Assembly (NCBI RefSeq): GCF_007665395.1
Contig: NZ_VDND01000009.1
Coordinates: forward strand, 62,001 to 126,000
Source: Pseudomonas oryzihabitans
GTDB taxonomy: Bacteria; Pseudomonadota; Gammaproteobacteria; Pseudomonadales; Pseudomonadaceae
Direction: 5' to 3'
Length of the DNA: 64,000 nucleotides
The translations under genes were made by a program, and so were the position numbers. Shown here one piece after another: positions 35,401 to 43,361 of the stretch; the stretch's first letter is position 1, and every line of letters begins with the position of its first letter. The notes beneath the pieces are model-generated. The model was given only the letters and a program-made list of their open reading frames with translations, did no database searches and was not told the origin of the DNA.

Positions 35401-35763
35401 AAGCTGTCGGTGGCCTCCGCGCTCATCAGCCGGGTACGCGAGCGCGGTTGTCGCATCGCCCTGGACGACTTCGGCGCCGGCCTCAGCTCCTTCACCTACC
35501 TGAAGAATTTCCGCGTCGACTTCGTGAAGATCGACGGCAGCTTCGTCCGCAACCTCGACCAGGACCCGCTGGATCGCGCCATCGTCGAGTCCATCAATCA
35601 GGTCGCCCACCACCTGGGCGCCGAGACCATCGCCGAATTCGTCGAATCCCGCGCCACCTTCGAACTGCTCGGCACCATCGGCGTCGACTACGCCCAGGGC
35701 TACGCGCTGGGCAAGCCGATCCCGCTGAAGGACTGGCAGGGGCTGCCGCACCTCGAACCTTGA
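32458..35763 (+). CDS. MASE1-PAS-GGDEF-EAL cyclic di-GMP signalling protein
   Basis: An 1101-residue inner-membrane sensor that should make and/or degrade cyclic di-GMP. The N-terminal 280 residues hold about eight to ten hydrophobic segments and fit a MASE1 sensor (LWLPNGLALAWFLR). Three PAS-like domains follow (about 300-670; YRHAMHTAPYGMALL, VGIWEWDSRN, DAVLTTDVDGRILFLN). The GGDEF domain keeps GGDEF and an upstream RGSD inhibitory site, so it is probably an active cyclase. The EAL domain reads ELL in place of EAL but keeps NLSGN, ELTET, DDFGAG, KIDGSF and the late Glu and Gln, so phosphodiesterase activity is plausible. It is a single gene with a weak ribosome-binding site. Confidence 0.9.
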   Translation: MKVSSLRVVPALVSALALCGVFLTAALVCLALARQDASSVPTLWLPNGLALAWFLRSQRRQWPLLAAAVLVAASLTDLLTGGRLVVGLGFGLASLAEVLLGATLLHRHSLAFDRNIAAMGRLLIQGVLLPPLLGAALGTLVFSLTGDTRLLPIAVHWYIGDALGLLVVLPLAFLPWPLRLAVFTRHTPKEFLVLLVLSPLLAISILDYLPYPFVYLATLLLVLTMRLTVAGTALIGGLHILILGNLIAYNHVIDLTQVSLVVQALTYIPVALMQIPPLLLAAAVQQSRHQHQRLQRNQARYRHAMHTAPYGMALLSTAGRLSDVNPALEAMLGYPRGALDGLRLRDLLANPDLEPDLGEDERTLQLRHHQGHAIWVALACSPDHDDQDLLSGYLVQIRDIDAERRADDTNAHLRERLQLAIRASNVGIWEWDSRNRLFIADAKVHELYGLPVIDGHHDLETWIGALHPDDRDASMTIFREAIRTLSSYEHEFRIVRPDGGVRRIRTEVIAIESSDGQCRIVGSNRDVTEHHRLTTALYEEKERLQVTLASIADAVLTTDVDGRILFLNPVAEQLTGWSLADAQGRPHEEIFRIQDSQNDAILPSPVARCLREQTITSLEEGAVLLSRHGERHEVQDSAAPVRTVDGRIIGAVLVFQNVTHARNLQRELSYNASHDALTGLYNRLKFEQELDAAWQQAQAGTTQHALCFIDLDRFKVVNDSAGHAAGDLLLRELGTLLRDSLRGSDAVARIGGDEFALLLRDCDLVQAEAVAEKLIASIGAVRFNWQDRVYDVGASAGIVAINAETRSPAELMSQADVACYTAKHAGRNRAALYRAGSEDVERQYREILMASGLREALEQHRFELHAQPIVATRPTDRDEQHVELLLRLRDVQGQLISPATFIPAAERFGLMSSIDRWVVRQVLVELVPWLQERPQLHVGINLSGNSLSDPDFLPELLELIAASPLDPQRLLFELTETAVINKLSVASALISRVRERGCRIALDDFGAGLSSFTYLKNFRVDFVKIDGSFVRNLDQDPLDRAIVESINQVAHHLGAETIAEFVESRATFELLGTIGVDYAQGYALGKPIPLKDWQGLPHLEP

Positions 35764-35817
35764 GCCCTGGCCACCGGTCGTAACCTGGGTATCTCCACCT
35801 ATCTGGATGAGGATCCC

Positions 35818-36768
35818 ATGCAAAAACGTCCCCTCGGCCATTCCGACCTGCAGGTCCCGCCGCTCTGCTTCGGCGGCAACGTCTTCGGCTGGACCCTCGA
35901 CGAAGCCCAGTCCTTTCGCATGCTGGATGCCCTGCTCGACGCCGGCCTCGACTTCATCGACACCGCCGACGTCTATGCGCGCTGGGCACCCGGCAACCAG
36001 GGCGGCGAGTCCGAGGCCCTGCTCGGCAAGTGGTTCGCCCAGAGCGGCAAGCGCGACCGGGTGATCCTTGCCACCAAGTTGGGGATGGACATGGGTCAGG
36101 GCCGCAAGGGCCTCAAGGCCAGCTACGTGCAGCAGGCAGTGGAAGCCTCGCTCAAGCGCCTGCAGACCGATCACATCGACCTCTACCAGGCCCACTGCGA
36201 CGACGAAGACACCCCCCTGGAGGAAACCCTGGGTGCCTTCGCCAAGCTGGTGGAACAGGGCAAGGTGCGGGTCATAGGCGCCTCCAACTATGGCGGCCAG
36301 CGCCTGCGCGAAGCGGCCCAGGTGGCCGCACGCCTGGGCGTACCGGCCTACCAGAGCCTGCAGCCCCACTACAACCTGCACGCACGCCAGGAATACGAGA
36401 CCGAACTGGAATCCGCGGTCCAGGAACTCGGGCTGGGCGTCATCAGCTATTTCTCCCTGGCCAGTGGCTTCCTCACCGGCAAATACCGCACCAAGGACGA
36501 CCTCAAGGGCTCGCGGGCGGAAATGGCCAAGCGCTACATGGACGAACGCGGCATGGCCATCCTCGCCGGCCTCGACGAGATCGCCGAAAAGCACGGCGCC
36601 ACCCCGGGCCAGGTGGCCCTCGCCTGGCTGATCGCCCGACCGAGCATCACCGCCCCCATCGTCAGCGCTACCTCCCAGGCGCAACTCGACGAACTGGTCG
36701 CCGCGACCCAGCTGCAGCTACCGGCCGACGACATCACCCTGCTGGATCAGGTCAGCGCCTATCGCTAG
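35818..36768 (+). CDS. Aldo/keto reductase
   Basis: A 316-residue NADPH-dependent oxidoreductase with the TIM-barrel AKR fold. It has FIDTADVYARW (Asp and Tyr of the catalytic set), ILATKLGMDM (Lys), QTDHIDLYQAHCDD (the family signature with the catalytic His), YSLQPHYNLHAR and ISYFSLASGFLTGKYR. The PAIVSAT-like end (APIVSATSQAQLDEL) binds the cofactor. It resembles the YajO/Tas group. The substrate is unknown. GATGAGGAT precedes the start. Confidence 0.9.
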   Translation: MQKRPLGHSDLQVPPLCFGGNVFGWTLDEAQSFRMLDALLDAGLDFIDTADVYARWAPGNQGGESEALLGKWFAQSGKRDRVILATKLGMDMGQGRKGLKASYVQQAVEASLKRLQTDHIDLYQAHCDDEDTPLEETLGAFAKLVEQGKVRVIGASNYGGQRLREAAQVAARLGVPAYQSLQPHYNLHARQEYETELESAVQELGLGVISYFSLASGFLTGKYRTKDDLKGSRAEMAKRYMDERGMAILAGLDEIAEKHGATPGQVALAWLIARPSITAPIVSATSQAQLDELVAATQLQLPADDITLLDQVSAYR

Positions 36769-37449
36769 GTTTCATCGCGGCCCTGGCGGGTCGCCGCTGC
36801 GGCCGCTCCTGAGCAATATCTGCTTCGTCTTATCGTGGCCATGGGCCTCTCCTACGGAACAATCCGCGTCTGTAGGAGCGGCCCATGGCCGCGATCTCGC
36901 CTAGGGACTGAACTCGGCCCTCTCTCCCTCCGGGAGAAGGCCGGGGTGAGGGCAAAGATCGCAGCGGACTCATAAGTGGAAAAGGCTGCGCCGTTTTCCA
37001 CACTACGCCAGCAGACAGGGGCCTCGGTAGCTGGCAAAGCCGAGCACCTACTCGGACACCCCCTCTCCCTCCGGGAGAGGGCTGGGGTGAGGGCAAACCT
37101 CGCAGCGGATTCCCAAGCGGAAAAGGCTGCGCCGTTTTCCACGCTACGCCAGCAGACAGGGGCCTCGGTAGCTGGCAAAGCCGAGCGCCCGCTCGTATGG
37201 CCCCCTCTCCCTCCGGGAGAGAGCCGGGGTGAGGGCAAACCTCACAGCGGATTCCCGAGAGGAAAAAGGCTGCGCCGTTTTCCACGCTACGCCAGCAGAT
37301 AGGGGCCTCGGTAGCTGGCAAAGCCGAGCGTTCGCTCGTATAGCCCCCTCTCCCTCCGGGAGAGGGCTGGGGTGAGGGCAAATCTAGCAGCGGACCAACA
37401 AGTGAAAAACCTCTACCGCTTTCCACGCTACGAGACCACTGTCGCCCCC
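36769..37449. repeat. Tandem array of about 141-143-bp repeats between converging genes
   Basis: No gene is present. Near 36790-36900 there is an imperfect inverted pair of the Pseudomonas motif GTAGGAGCGGCCCATGGCCG. From about 36919 to 37430 a unit is repeated nearly four times. Each unit has a TCTCCCTCCGGGAGA hairpin (at 36923, 37064, 37206 and 37349), a GGTGAGGGCAAA stretch, GCGCCGTTTTCCAC-GCTACGCCAGCAGA, and a CCTCGGTAGCTGGCAAAGCCGAGC hairpin. Confidence 0.85.
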
Positions 37450-37911
37450 TCACCGCACATAGTCCAGCGGCAGGGCCGTGCTGTACTTGATCTGCTCCAT
37501 GGCGAAACTGGAGCTGACGTCCAGCAGCCCCGGCACCTGGATCAGCCGCTTGTAGACGCCATCGTAGGCGGCGATGTCCGGGACCACGATCCGCATCAGG
37601 TAATCGGTGTTGCCGGCCATGCGATAGAGCTCCACCACTTCCGGAATGGCCGCTACCGCGGCGTGGAAGCGCTGCAGCCAGTCCTGCGCATGCTGGCTGG
37701 TGCGCACCGACACGAACACCGTCACCCCCACGTTGAGCTGCCGCGGATCGAGCAGGGCCACCCGCGCGCGGATGACGCCCTGCTCCTCCAGCTTCTGGAT
37801 GCGTCGCCAGCAAGCGGTGGTACCCAGGCCAATACGCTCGGCGATCTCGGCGACCGGTTGGGTACTGTCCTGCTGCAGGAGGTCGAGAATGGCGCGGTCG
37901 AAACGATCCAA
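37450..37911 (-). CDS. Lrp/AsnC family transcriptional regulator
   Basis: A 153-residue regulator with an N-terminal helix-turn-helix (about residues 8-50; DRAILDLLQQDSTQPVAEIAERIGLG) and a C-terminal ligand domain of the RAM/Lrp type (VSVRTSQHAQDWLQRF, VVELYRMAGNTDYLMRIVVPD). The frame is closed just upstream and the protein begins with a TTG codon (37911), with AAAGAGAA about 12 bases before. It is divergent from a cysteine desulfurase across 133 bases and probably controls that gene or its own; the effector could be an amino acid. Confidence 0.87.
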   Translation of the reverse strand: MDRFDRAILDLLQQDSTQPVAEIAERIGLGTTACWRRIQKLEEQGVIRARVALLDPRQLNVGVTVFVSVRTSQHAQDWLQRFHAAVAAIPEVVELYRMAGNTDYLMRIVVPDIAAYDGVYKRLIQVPGLLDVSSSFAMEQIKYSTALPLDYVR

Positions 37912-38044
37912 GGAAAAATTTTCTCTTTAATAACCCATCGGCAGATTCATATTCTAATTCAGTCGCGACCTCACGACGAAAAAGCAAATTTCTTCACCGG
38001 CGTCGGCGTTAACCTGAAGCCCTACGAACACCTCGAGGCTCGCC

Positions 38045-39193
38045 ATGGACGCTCTTCCGCTGTATTTCGATTACGCCGCCACCACCCCGGTCGACGAAAC
38101 CGTCATCGAAGCCATGCTCGGCTGCCTGGGGCGACAAGGGGTATTCGGTAATCCAGCCTCGCGCGGTCATGCCTTCGGCAACGATGCCCAGCGCGCCGTG
38201 GACACCGCCCGCCAGCAGGTCGCCGAGCTGGTCGGCGCCCGGCCCGAGCAGTTGATCTGGACCTCAGGGGCCACCGAATCCAACAACCTCGCCCTGCTCG
38301 GCGTGGCGCGCCGCCGCGGCCGGGGTCACCTCATCACCAGTTGCCTGGAACACCGCGCGATCCTGGATACCGCCGCCCAGCTGGAGGCCGAGGGCTTTGC
38401 CGTCACCTACCTGACGCCGGACGAGCAGGGCCTCATCACCGCGGAGGCCGTAGAGCAGGCTTGGCGTGACGACACCTTCCTGGTATCGCTGATGCGGGTG
38501 AACAACGAATTGGGCACCCTGACCGACATCGACCGGATCGGCCAGCAGGTCCGCGCCCGTGGTGCGCTCTTCCACGTCGACGCCGCCCAGGCCACCGGCA
38601 AGGTCGCCATCGACCTGGCCGCGCTGGACGTCGACCTGATGTCCTTTTCCGCGCACAAGACCTATGGCCCCAAGGGCATCGGCGCCCTCTACGTCGGCCC
38701 GCGCGCGGAAGGGGCGCTCCAGGCTCAGATCCATGGTGGCGGTCATGAGCGCGGGCTGCGCTCGGGTACCCTCGCCACCCACCAGATCGTCGGCATGGGC
38801 ACGGCCTTCGCCCTCGCCGGCCAGGCCATGGCTAGGGAGCATGAACGCCTTGCAGGCCTGCGCGAGCTCTTCCTCGCCGGTGTCCGGTCCCTGTCCGGCA
38901 TGCGGCTGAACGGCTGCGCTCGGCAGCGCATCCCCCACACCCTGAACCTGACCTTCGCCACCGCGCTGGACACTGCAGCTCTGCAACGCCGGCTGGCCTT
39001 CTCCACCACCTCGGCCTGCAGTTCGGCCAAGGCCGCGCCCTCCCACGTCCTGCTGGGGCTGGGCCTGGACGCGGAGCAGGCGGCACGCAGCTACCGTTTC
39101 AGCCTGGGGCGCTACACCAGCGAAGCAGACGTCGACCAGGCCATCGCCCTGATCCACGCCCATGCCGCCCCGCCCAGGCCCTTCTGGGCCTGA
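38045..39193 (+). CDS. Second cysteine desulfurase-like class V aminotransferase (IscS/NifS family)
   Basis: A 382-residue PLP enzyme of the IscS/NifS family, separate from the true IscS in this window. It keeps the N-terminal YFDYAATTPVD, TSGATESNN, HVDAAQATGKV and the PLP-lysine motif SAHKTYGPKG. The mobile loop has a Cys in TTSACSSAKAAPSHVL, so it can probably release sulfur from cysteine. Its partner and product are unknown: there is no scaffold gene next to it. It is divergent from an Lrp-type regulator, which suggests amino-acid control rather than Fe-S control. Confidence 0.85.
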   Translation: MDALPLYFDYAATTPVDETVIEAMLGCLGRQGVFGNPASRGHAFGNDAQRAVDTARQQVAELVGARPEQLIWTSGATESNNLALLGVARRRGRGHLITSCLEHRAILDTAAQLEAEGFAVTYLTPDEQGLITAEAVEQAWRDDTFLVSLMRVNNELGTLTDIDRIGQQVRARGALFHVDAAQATGKVAIDLAALDVDLMSFSAHKTYGPKGIGALYVGPRAEGALQAQIHGGGHERGLRSGTLATHQIVGMGTAFALAGQAMAREHERLAGLRELFLAGVRSLSGMRLNGCARQRIPHTLNLTFATALDTAALQRRLAFSTTSACSSAKAAPSHVLLGLGLDAEQAARSYRFSLGRYTSEADVDQAIALIHAHAAPPRPFWA

Positions 39194-39985
39194 TCAGTCC
39201 AGGCGGAAAGCATCGGCATCGCGCTGCGCCGGAAAGCGCTCGCGATAGGCCGTGAGGGCTGCGGCCGACAGCGTCGTGTGGAAGATACCGGCCGCCGCGC
39301 CGGCCTCGACCAGGGCTTCGCCCTGGAAGTCGAGCACCTGGCTGTCGCCCGCATAGGGATGACCATTGCCGTCGCTGCCGAGGCGATTCACCGCGGCGAC
39401 GTAGCAGAGATTCTCGATGGCCCGCGCCGGCAGCAGGCGGTTCCAGTGATGCCGCCGCGGCGCCGGCCAGTTGGCCACATAGAGCAGCAGGTCGGTGTCG
39501 TCCTGGGCGCGACTCCAGACCGGGAATCTCAGGTCGTAGCAGACCAGCGGCCGGATCCGCCAGCCCTTCAGGGTGACCCGTTGCCGCTCCACGCCGGGCG
39601 CGTAATGCTCATGCTCGCCGGCCATGCGAAAGAGATGGCGCTTGTCGTAGTGCAGCACTTCCCCGCCAGGGGTTGCCCATAACAGACGATTGCGATACTG
39701 GCCCTGCTCGTCCTGCACGATCAGGCTGCCGGTCACCACGGCGCCCAGGCGCTGCGCCTGCGCGCGCATCCAGGCCGAGGTGGCGCCCTCCACGGGCTCA
39801 GCCAGGGTTGCCGAGTCCATGGAGAAGCCGGTAGTGAACATCTCCGGCAGGATGACCAGATCGGTCTCGCCGACTTCCGTCAGCAGCGCCTCGAAATGGG
39901 CACGGTTGGCGGCCGGGTCGTGCCAGGCCAGTTCGCTCTGCACCAGCGCCAGCCGCAGGTCCTGGGTGGGGATCAGATCGCGCAT
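39194..39985 (-). CDS. Omega-amidase (nitrilase superfamily, YafV-like)
   Basis: A 263-residue carbon-nitrogen hydrolase. The catalytic triad is in VILPEMFTTGFSM (Glu), YDKRHLF (Lys) and PLVCYDLRFPVW (Cys, about residue 150). YafV/Nit2 enzymes hydrolyse alpha-ketoglutaramate or alpha-ketosuccinamate to the keto acid and ammonia. I start at 39985 (MRDLIPTQDLRL), overlapping the aminotransferase stop by 13 bases, so the two genes are coupled. The neighbour supplies exactly the substrate that such an enzyme removes. Confidence 0.86.
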   Translation of the reverse strand: MRDLIPTQDLRLALVQSELAWHDPAANRAHFEALLTEVGETDLVILPEMFTTGFSMDSATLAEPVEGATSAWMRAQAQRLGAVVTGSLIVQDEQGQYRNRLLWATPGGEVLHYDKRHLFRMAGEHEHYAPGVERQRVTLKGWRIRPLVCYDLRFPVWSRAQDDTDLLLYVANWPAPRRHHWNRLLPARAIENLCYVAAVNRLGSDGNGHPYAGDSQVLDFQGEALVEAGAAAGIFHTTLSAAALTAYRERFPAQRDADAFRLD

Positions 39986-41121
39986 AGCCGCTCCGCCGCC
40001 TGGCGCAGGGTGTCTTCGCGCTTGGCGAAGCAGAAGCGCACCAGGCGCAGGTCCGTGGGTGGCGTCTGGTAGAACACCGACAGCGGAATGGCGGCGACGC
40101 CATGCTCGCGGGTCAGCCATTCGGCCATGGCCACGTCGTCCAGGTCCGGGCGGATGGCGGAGTAGTCCACCACCTGGAAATAGGTGCCGGCGGCGCGTTG
40201 GAAGGTAAAGCGCGAGCGGCCCAACAGATCGCAGAAGAGGTCGCGCTTTGCCTGGTAGAAGGCCGGCAGCTCGCACAGGTGTTCCGGATGGGCGGCCATG
40301 AAGTCGGCCAGGGCGCACTGGATCGGCGTCACCCCGCAGAAGCTCACGTACTGGTGCACCTTGCGCAACTCCGCCGACAACGCCGGCGGAGCCACCACGT
40401 AGCCGGTCTTCCAGCCGGTGACGTGATAGGTCTTGCCGAAGGAGCTGACCACGAAGGCGCGGGCATAGAGTTCGTCATGGGCGATGACGCTGGCATGGCG
40501 CTGGCCGTCGTAGACCAGATGCTCGTAGACCTCGTCGCTGACCAGATAGAGGTCGCGCCCACGGATCAGGGCGGCCAGGCGATCCAGCTCGGCGGCGCTG
40601 ATCAGGGCCCCACTGGGGTTGTGCGGGGTATTGAGCACGATGGCCCGGGTACGCGGGCCGAGCGCGGCTTCCAGCGCCGCCCAGTCGATGCCGAAGCCGG
40701 GCAACGCCAGGGGCACGTGCACGCACTGTCCACCGGCCAGTTGCACCGAGGGCTCGTAGCTGTCGTAGCAGGGATCGAAGACGATGACCTCGTCGCCCGG
40801 TCGCACCAGCGTCTGGATCGCGCAGAACAGGCCCTGGGTGGCACCGGGGACGATGGTGACCTCGGTGTCGGCACTCACCTCCCGACCATAGAAGGCCGCG
40901 ACCTTGGCGGCCACCTGCTGGCGCAGCGCCGGCAGCCCGGTCATGGGCGCGTACTGGTTATGGCCGGCCGCGACATGGCGACCGACCGCCGCCAGCAGCT
41001 CGGCCGGACCGTCGAAGTCGGGGAAACCCTGGGAGAGATTCAGCGCCCCGGTTTCGGCGGCGAGCTGGGACATGCGGGTGAAGATGGTGACGGCGAGGTC
41101 GGGAAGCTTGCTCTGGATCAT
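39973..41121 (-). CDS. PLP-dependent aminotransferase (YbdL/glutamine transaminase K-like)
   Basis: A 382-residue class I/II aminotransferase. It begins IQSKLPDLAVTIFTRMSQLA and LNLSQGFPDFDG, typical of YbdL-like methionine/glutamine transaminases. NTPHNPSGA, YLVSDEVYEHLVYDG, the PLP lysine in SSFGKTYHVTGWK and a C-terminal RFCFAK Arg are present. In the methionine salvage route such an enzyme aminates 2-oxo-4-methylthiobutyrate using glutamine. The next gene encodes the omega-amidase that hydrolyses the 2-oxoglutaramate by-product, and its start overlaps this stop. Confidence 0.88.
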   Translation of the reverse strand: MIQSKLPDLAVTIFTRMSQLAAETGALNLSQGFPDFDGPAELLAAVGRHVAAGHNQYAPMTGLPALRQQVAAKVAAFYGREVSADTEVTIVPGATQGLFCAIQTLVRPGDEVIVFDPCYDSYEPSVQLAGGQCVHVPLALPGFGIDWAALEAALGPRTRAIVLNTPHNPSGALISAAELDRLAALIRGRDLYLVSDEVYEHLVYDGQRHASVIAHDELYARAFVVSSFGKTYHVTGWKTGYVVAPPALSAELRKVHQYVSFCGVTPIQCALADFMAAHPEHLCELPAFYQAKRDLFCDLLGRSRFTFQRAAGTYFQVVDYSAIRPDLDDVAMAEWLTREHGVAAIPLSVFYQTPPTDLRLVRFCFAKREDTLRQAAERLCAI

Positions 41122-41795
41122 CGCGCGGGCACAGGTCTGGCTGGAAGGAGATCGGCAGACTGCGATTTTTTGTGGCGAAGGGCAAGTAGTGCTATGCCGA
41201 TCAGCCAGTCAGCGGTCTAGGCATAGCCTAGGTACAAGGCTTGATCCAAACATCCCCTCTCCCTCCGGGAGAGGGCCAGGGTGAGGGCAACCACAGCCAA
41301 TCAGGTTACCCGTTGGCGACGCGAAGGGGACAAGGCTACGATCTTTTTCACTGCTAGGCCGTCGCTCGGATCACCCTCACCCCAACCCTCTCCCATAGGG
41401 AGAGGGGGTTGTCTCGTGCACCCGGCCGAATCGGCGCACCACCACTACCGCGATCGAGCAACCACCGTAGCGTGGAAAACGGCGCAGCCTTTTCCACTGA
41501 TACGAACTTCGCACGGCATGCCCTCACCCCAACCCTCTCCCATAGGGAGAGGGGGTTGTCTCCTGCGCCCGGCCGAATCGGTGCACCACCACTACCGCGA
41601 TCGAGCAACCACCGTAGCGTGGAAAACGGCGCAGCCTGTTCCACTGATACGAGCTTCGCACGGCATACCCTCACCCCAGCCCTCTCCCAGAGGGAGAGGG
41701 AGCCATTCGGTGCACGAGGAGCCTCCTCGCGCCAATCCTCTACCAAAGAAAAAGGGGGCTTATTAGCCCCCTCCCCTGCACAACGCCCGACCGGC
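41122..41795. repeat. Intergenic array of 147-bp repeats
   Basis: No gene is present. After an isolated CTCTCCCTCCGGGAGAGGG hairpin (about 41258), a 147-base unit is repeated. Its CTCTCCCATAGGG hairpin lies at 41388 and 41535, with a variant at 41682. Between the copies are GGCCGAATCGG, ACCGCGATCGAGCAACCACC and GTAGCGTGGAAAACGGCGCAGCC...TTCCAC. The first two units are nearly identical over most of their length. Confidence 0.85.
41745..41772 (-). terminator. Intrinsic terminator of the der transcript
   Basis: On the minus strand AGGGGGCT (41772-41765), loop AATA, AGCCCCCT (41760-41753) is followed by a run of T residues broken once by C. It lies 24 bases after the der stop and closes the long minus-strand cluster. 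Confidence 0.85.
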
Positions 41796-43283
41796 TTACC
41801 GCCGCTTGTCCTTGCGCTTCTTCTCGGCCTTCTTGTGGTGGCTCATCAACCGGCGCTTCTTGTTCACCTGGCGCTCGGTGAGGGTGTTCTTCTTGCCCTC
41901 GAAGGGGTTTTCGCCACCGCGGTATTCGATGCGGATCGGCGTGCCCACCAGCTTGAGCACCCGGCGATAGGTCTTTTCCAGGTAGCGGGTATAGGACTTG
42001 GGCACCGCTTCCGTCTGGTTGCCGTGGATGACGATCAGCGGCGGGTTGGCGCCGCCCAGGTGGGCGTATCTCAGCTTGATGCGGCGGCCACTGACCATCG
42101 GTGGCTGGTGCTCCTGCACCGCGTCCTCGAGGATCTGGGTCAGGCGGCTGGTGGGCCAGCGGGTGGTGGCCGAGGCGAAGGACTGCTGCACCGACTTGTA
42201 CAGGTGGCCCACACCGGTGCCATGCAGCGCCGAGATGAAGTGGATGTCGGCGAAGTCGACGAACAGCAGGCGGCGTTCCAGTTCGGTCTTGACGTAGTCG
42301 CGCTCGCCGGACTCCATGCCGTCCCACTTGTTCAGGGCGATCACCAGGGCCCGCCCGGTCTCCAGCACGAAGCCGAGCAGGTTGAGGTCGTGTTCGACCA
42401 CGCCTTCGCGGGCGTCCATGACGAAGATAACCACGTTGGCGTCCTGGATCGCCTGCAGCGTCTTGACCACCGAGAATTTCTCGACCGCCTCGAAGACCTT
42501 GCCGCGGCGGCGTACGCCGGCGGTGTCGATCAGGGTGTAGCGTTCTTCGTTGCGCTCGAAGGGGATGTAGATGCTGTCGCGCGTGGTGCCAGCCTGGTCG
42601 TAGACGATCACCCGCTCTTCACCGAGCATGCGGTTGACCAGGGTCGACTTGCCGACGTTGGGCCGACCGATCACGGCGATCTTGATGCCGGTGGTCTCGT
42701 CGATGCCCTGCACGCGACGGAAGACGTCCCCGCCCTCCTCCGCGGCAGCGCGCACCTGCTCCTCGGTGAGCTCCTCGACCTCGACCTCGTCCTTGGGAAA
42801 GACGCCCAGGGCGGCTTCCAGCAGGTTGTTCACGCCGCGGCCGTGGGCCGCCGCGATGGGATAGGCGTCGCCGATGGCCAGCGGGCTGAATTCCGCGCGG
42901 GCGATGTCCGGATCGACGGTGTCGACCTTGTTGGCCACCAGGAAGGTGCGCTTGTTTCGCTTGCGCAGGTGCTCGGCGATCATCTGGTCGGCGACGGTGA
43001 GGCCGTCGCGGGAGTCCACCAGGAACAGCACCGCATCGGACTCTTCGATGGCCTGCAGCGACTGCTCGGCCATCTTCAGGTCGATGCCTTCCTCGTCACC
43101 GGAGATACCGCCGGTGTCGACCACGATGTAGGTCCGCCCCTGCCACTTCGCCTCGCCGTACTTGCGATCGCGAGTCAGGCCGGCGAAGTCGGCGACGATG
43201 GCGTCGCGGGTCTTGGTCAGACGGTTGAATAGCGTGGATTTGCCGACGTTCGGCCGCCCCACCAGGGCAATTACGGGAACCAT
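41796..43283 (-). CDS. der: Ribosome biogenesis GTPase Der (EngA)
   Basis: A 495-residue essential GTPase with two tandem G domains and a KH-like C-terminal domain. G1 motifs GRPNVGKST occur twice (about residues 8-16 and 206-214), with DTGG / DTAG and NKVD / NKWD motifs for each domain. It helps assemble the 50S ribosomal subunit. The C-terminus is highly basic (KKRRLMSHHKKAEKKRKDKRR-like), as in Pseudomonas homologues. It is the last gene of the iscR-to-der run. Confidence 0.97.
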   Translation of the reverse strand: MVPVIALVGRPNVGKSTLFNRLTKTRDAIVADFAGLTRDRKYGEAKWQGRTYIVVDTGGISGDEEGIDLKMAEQSLQAIEESDAVLFLVDSRDGLTVADQMIAEHLRKRNKRTFLVANKVDTVDPDIARAEFSPLAIGDAYPIAAAHGRGVNNLLEAALGVFPKDEVEVEELTEEQVRAAAEEGGDVFRRVQGIDETTGIKIAVIGRPNVGKSTLVNRMLGEERVIVYDQAGTTRDSIYIPFERNEERYTLIDTAGVRRRGKVFEAVEKFSVVKTLQAIQDANVVIFVMDAREGVVEHDLNLLGFVLETGRALVIALNKWDGMESGERDYVKTELERRLLFVDFADIHFISALHGTGVGHLYKSVQQSFASATTRWPTSRLTQILEDAVQEHQPPMVSGRRIKLRYAHLGGANPPLIVIHGNQTEAVPKSYTRYLEKTYRRVLKLVGTPIRIEYRGGENPFEGKKNTLTERQVNKKRRLMSHHKKAEKKRKDKRR

Positions 43284-43308
43284 GCGGCTCTCCCAGAGCA
43301 GAAAACAC

Positions 43309-43343
43309 GATGGCCGCTACCGAACTTCACGGTAGCGGCCATC
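43309..43343. terminator. Perfect 14-bp hairpin between bamB and der
   Basis: GATGGCCGCTACCG (43309-43322) and CGGTAGCGGCCATC (43330-43343) enclose a seven-base loop. In the bamB-to-der direction it is followed by GTGTTTTCTG, a weak T-run. It may attenuate or separate der from the upstream genes, or protect the mRNA end. Confidence 0.5.
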
Positions 43344-43361
43344 GGTTGAGGATAAAAAATT

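Noticed and set aside
32590..36684. A very long open frame (over 1300 codons) antisense to the cyclic di-GMP gene and the aldo/keto reductase
   Set aside because: It arises from GC-rich codon bias opposite real genes. It has no ribosome-binding site, is rich in Gln, Gly, Val, Ala and His without domains, and spans two genes.
37912..37987. Longer N-terminus for the Lrp-type regulator
   Set aside because: The frame has a stop codon shortly before the TTG start, and upstream starts belong to another frame.
41388..41700. Regular repeats that might be a CRISPR array
   Set aside because: The period is 147 bases, the whole unit is repeated with no unique spacers, and no cas gene is near.
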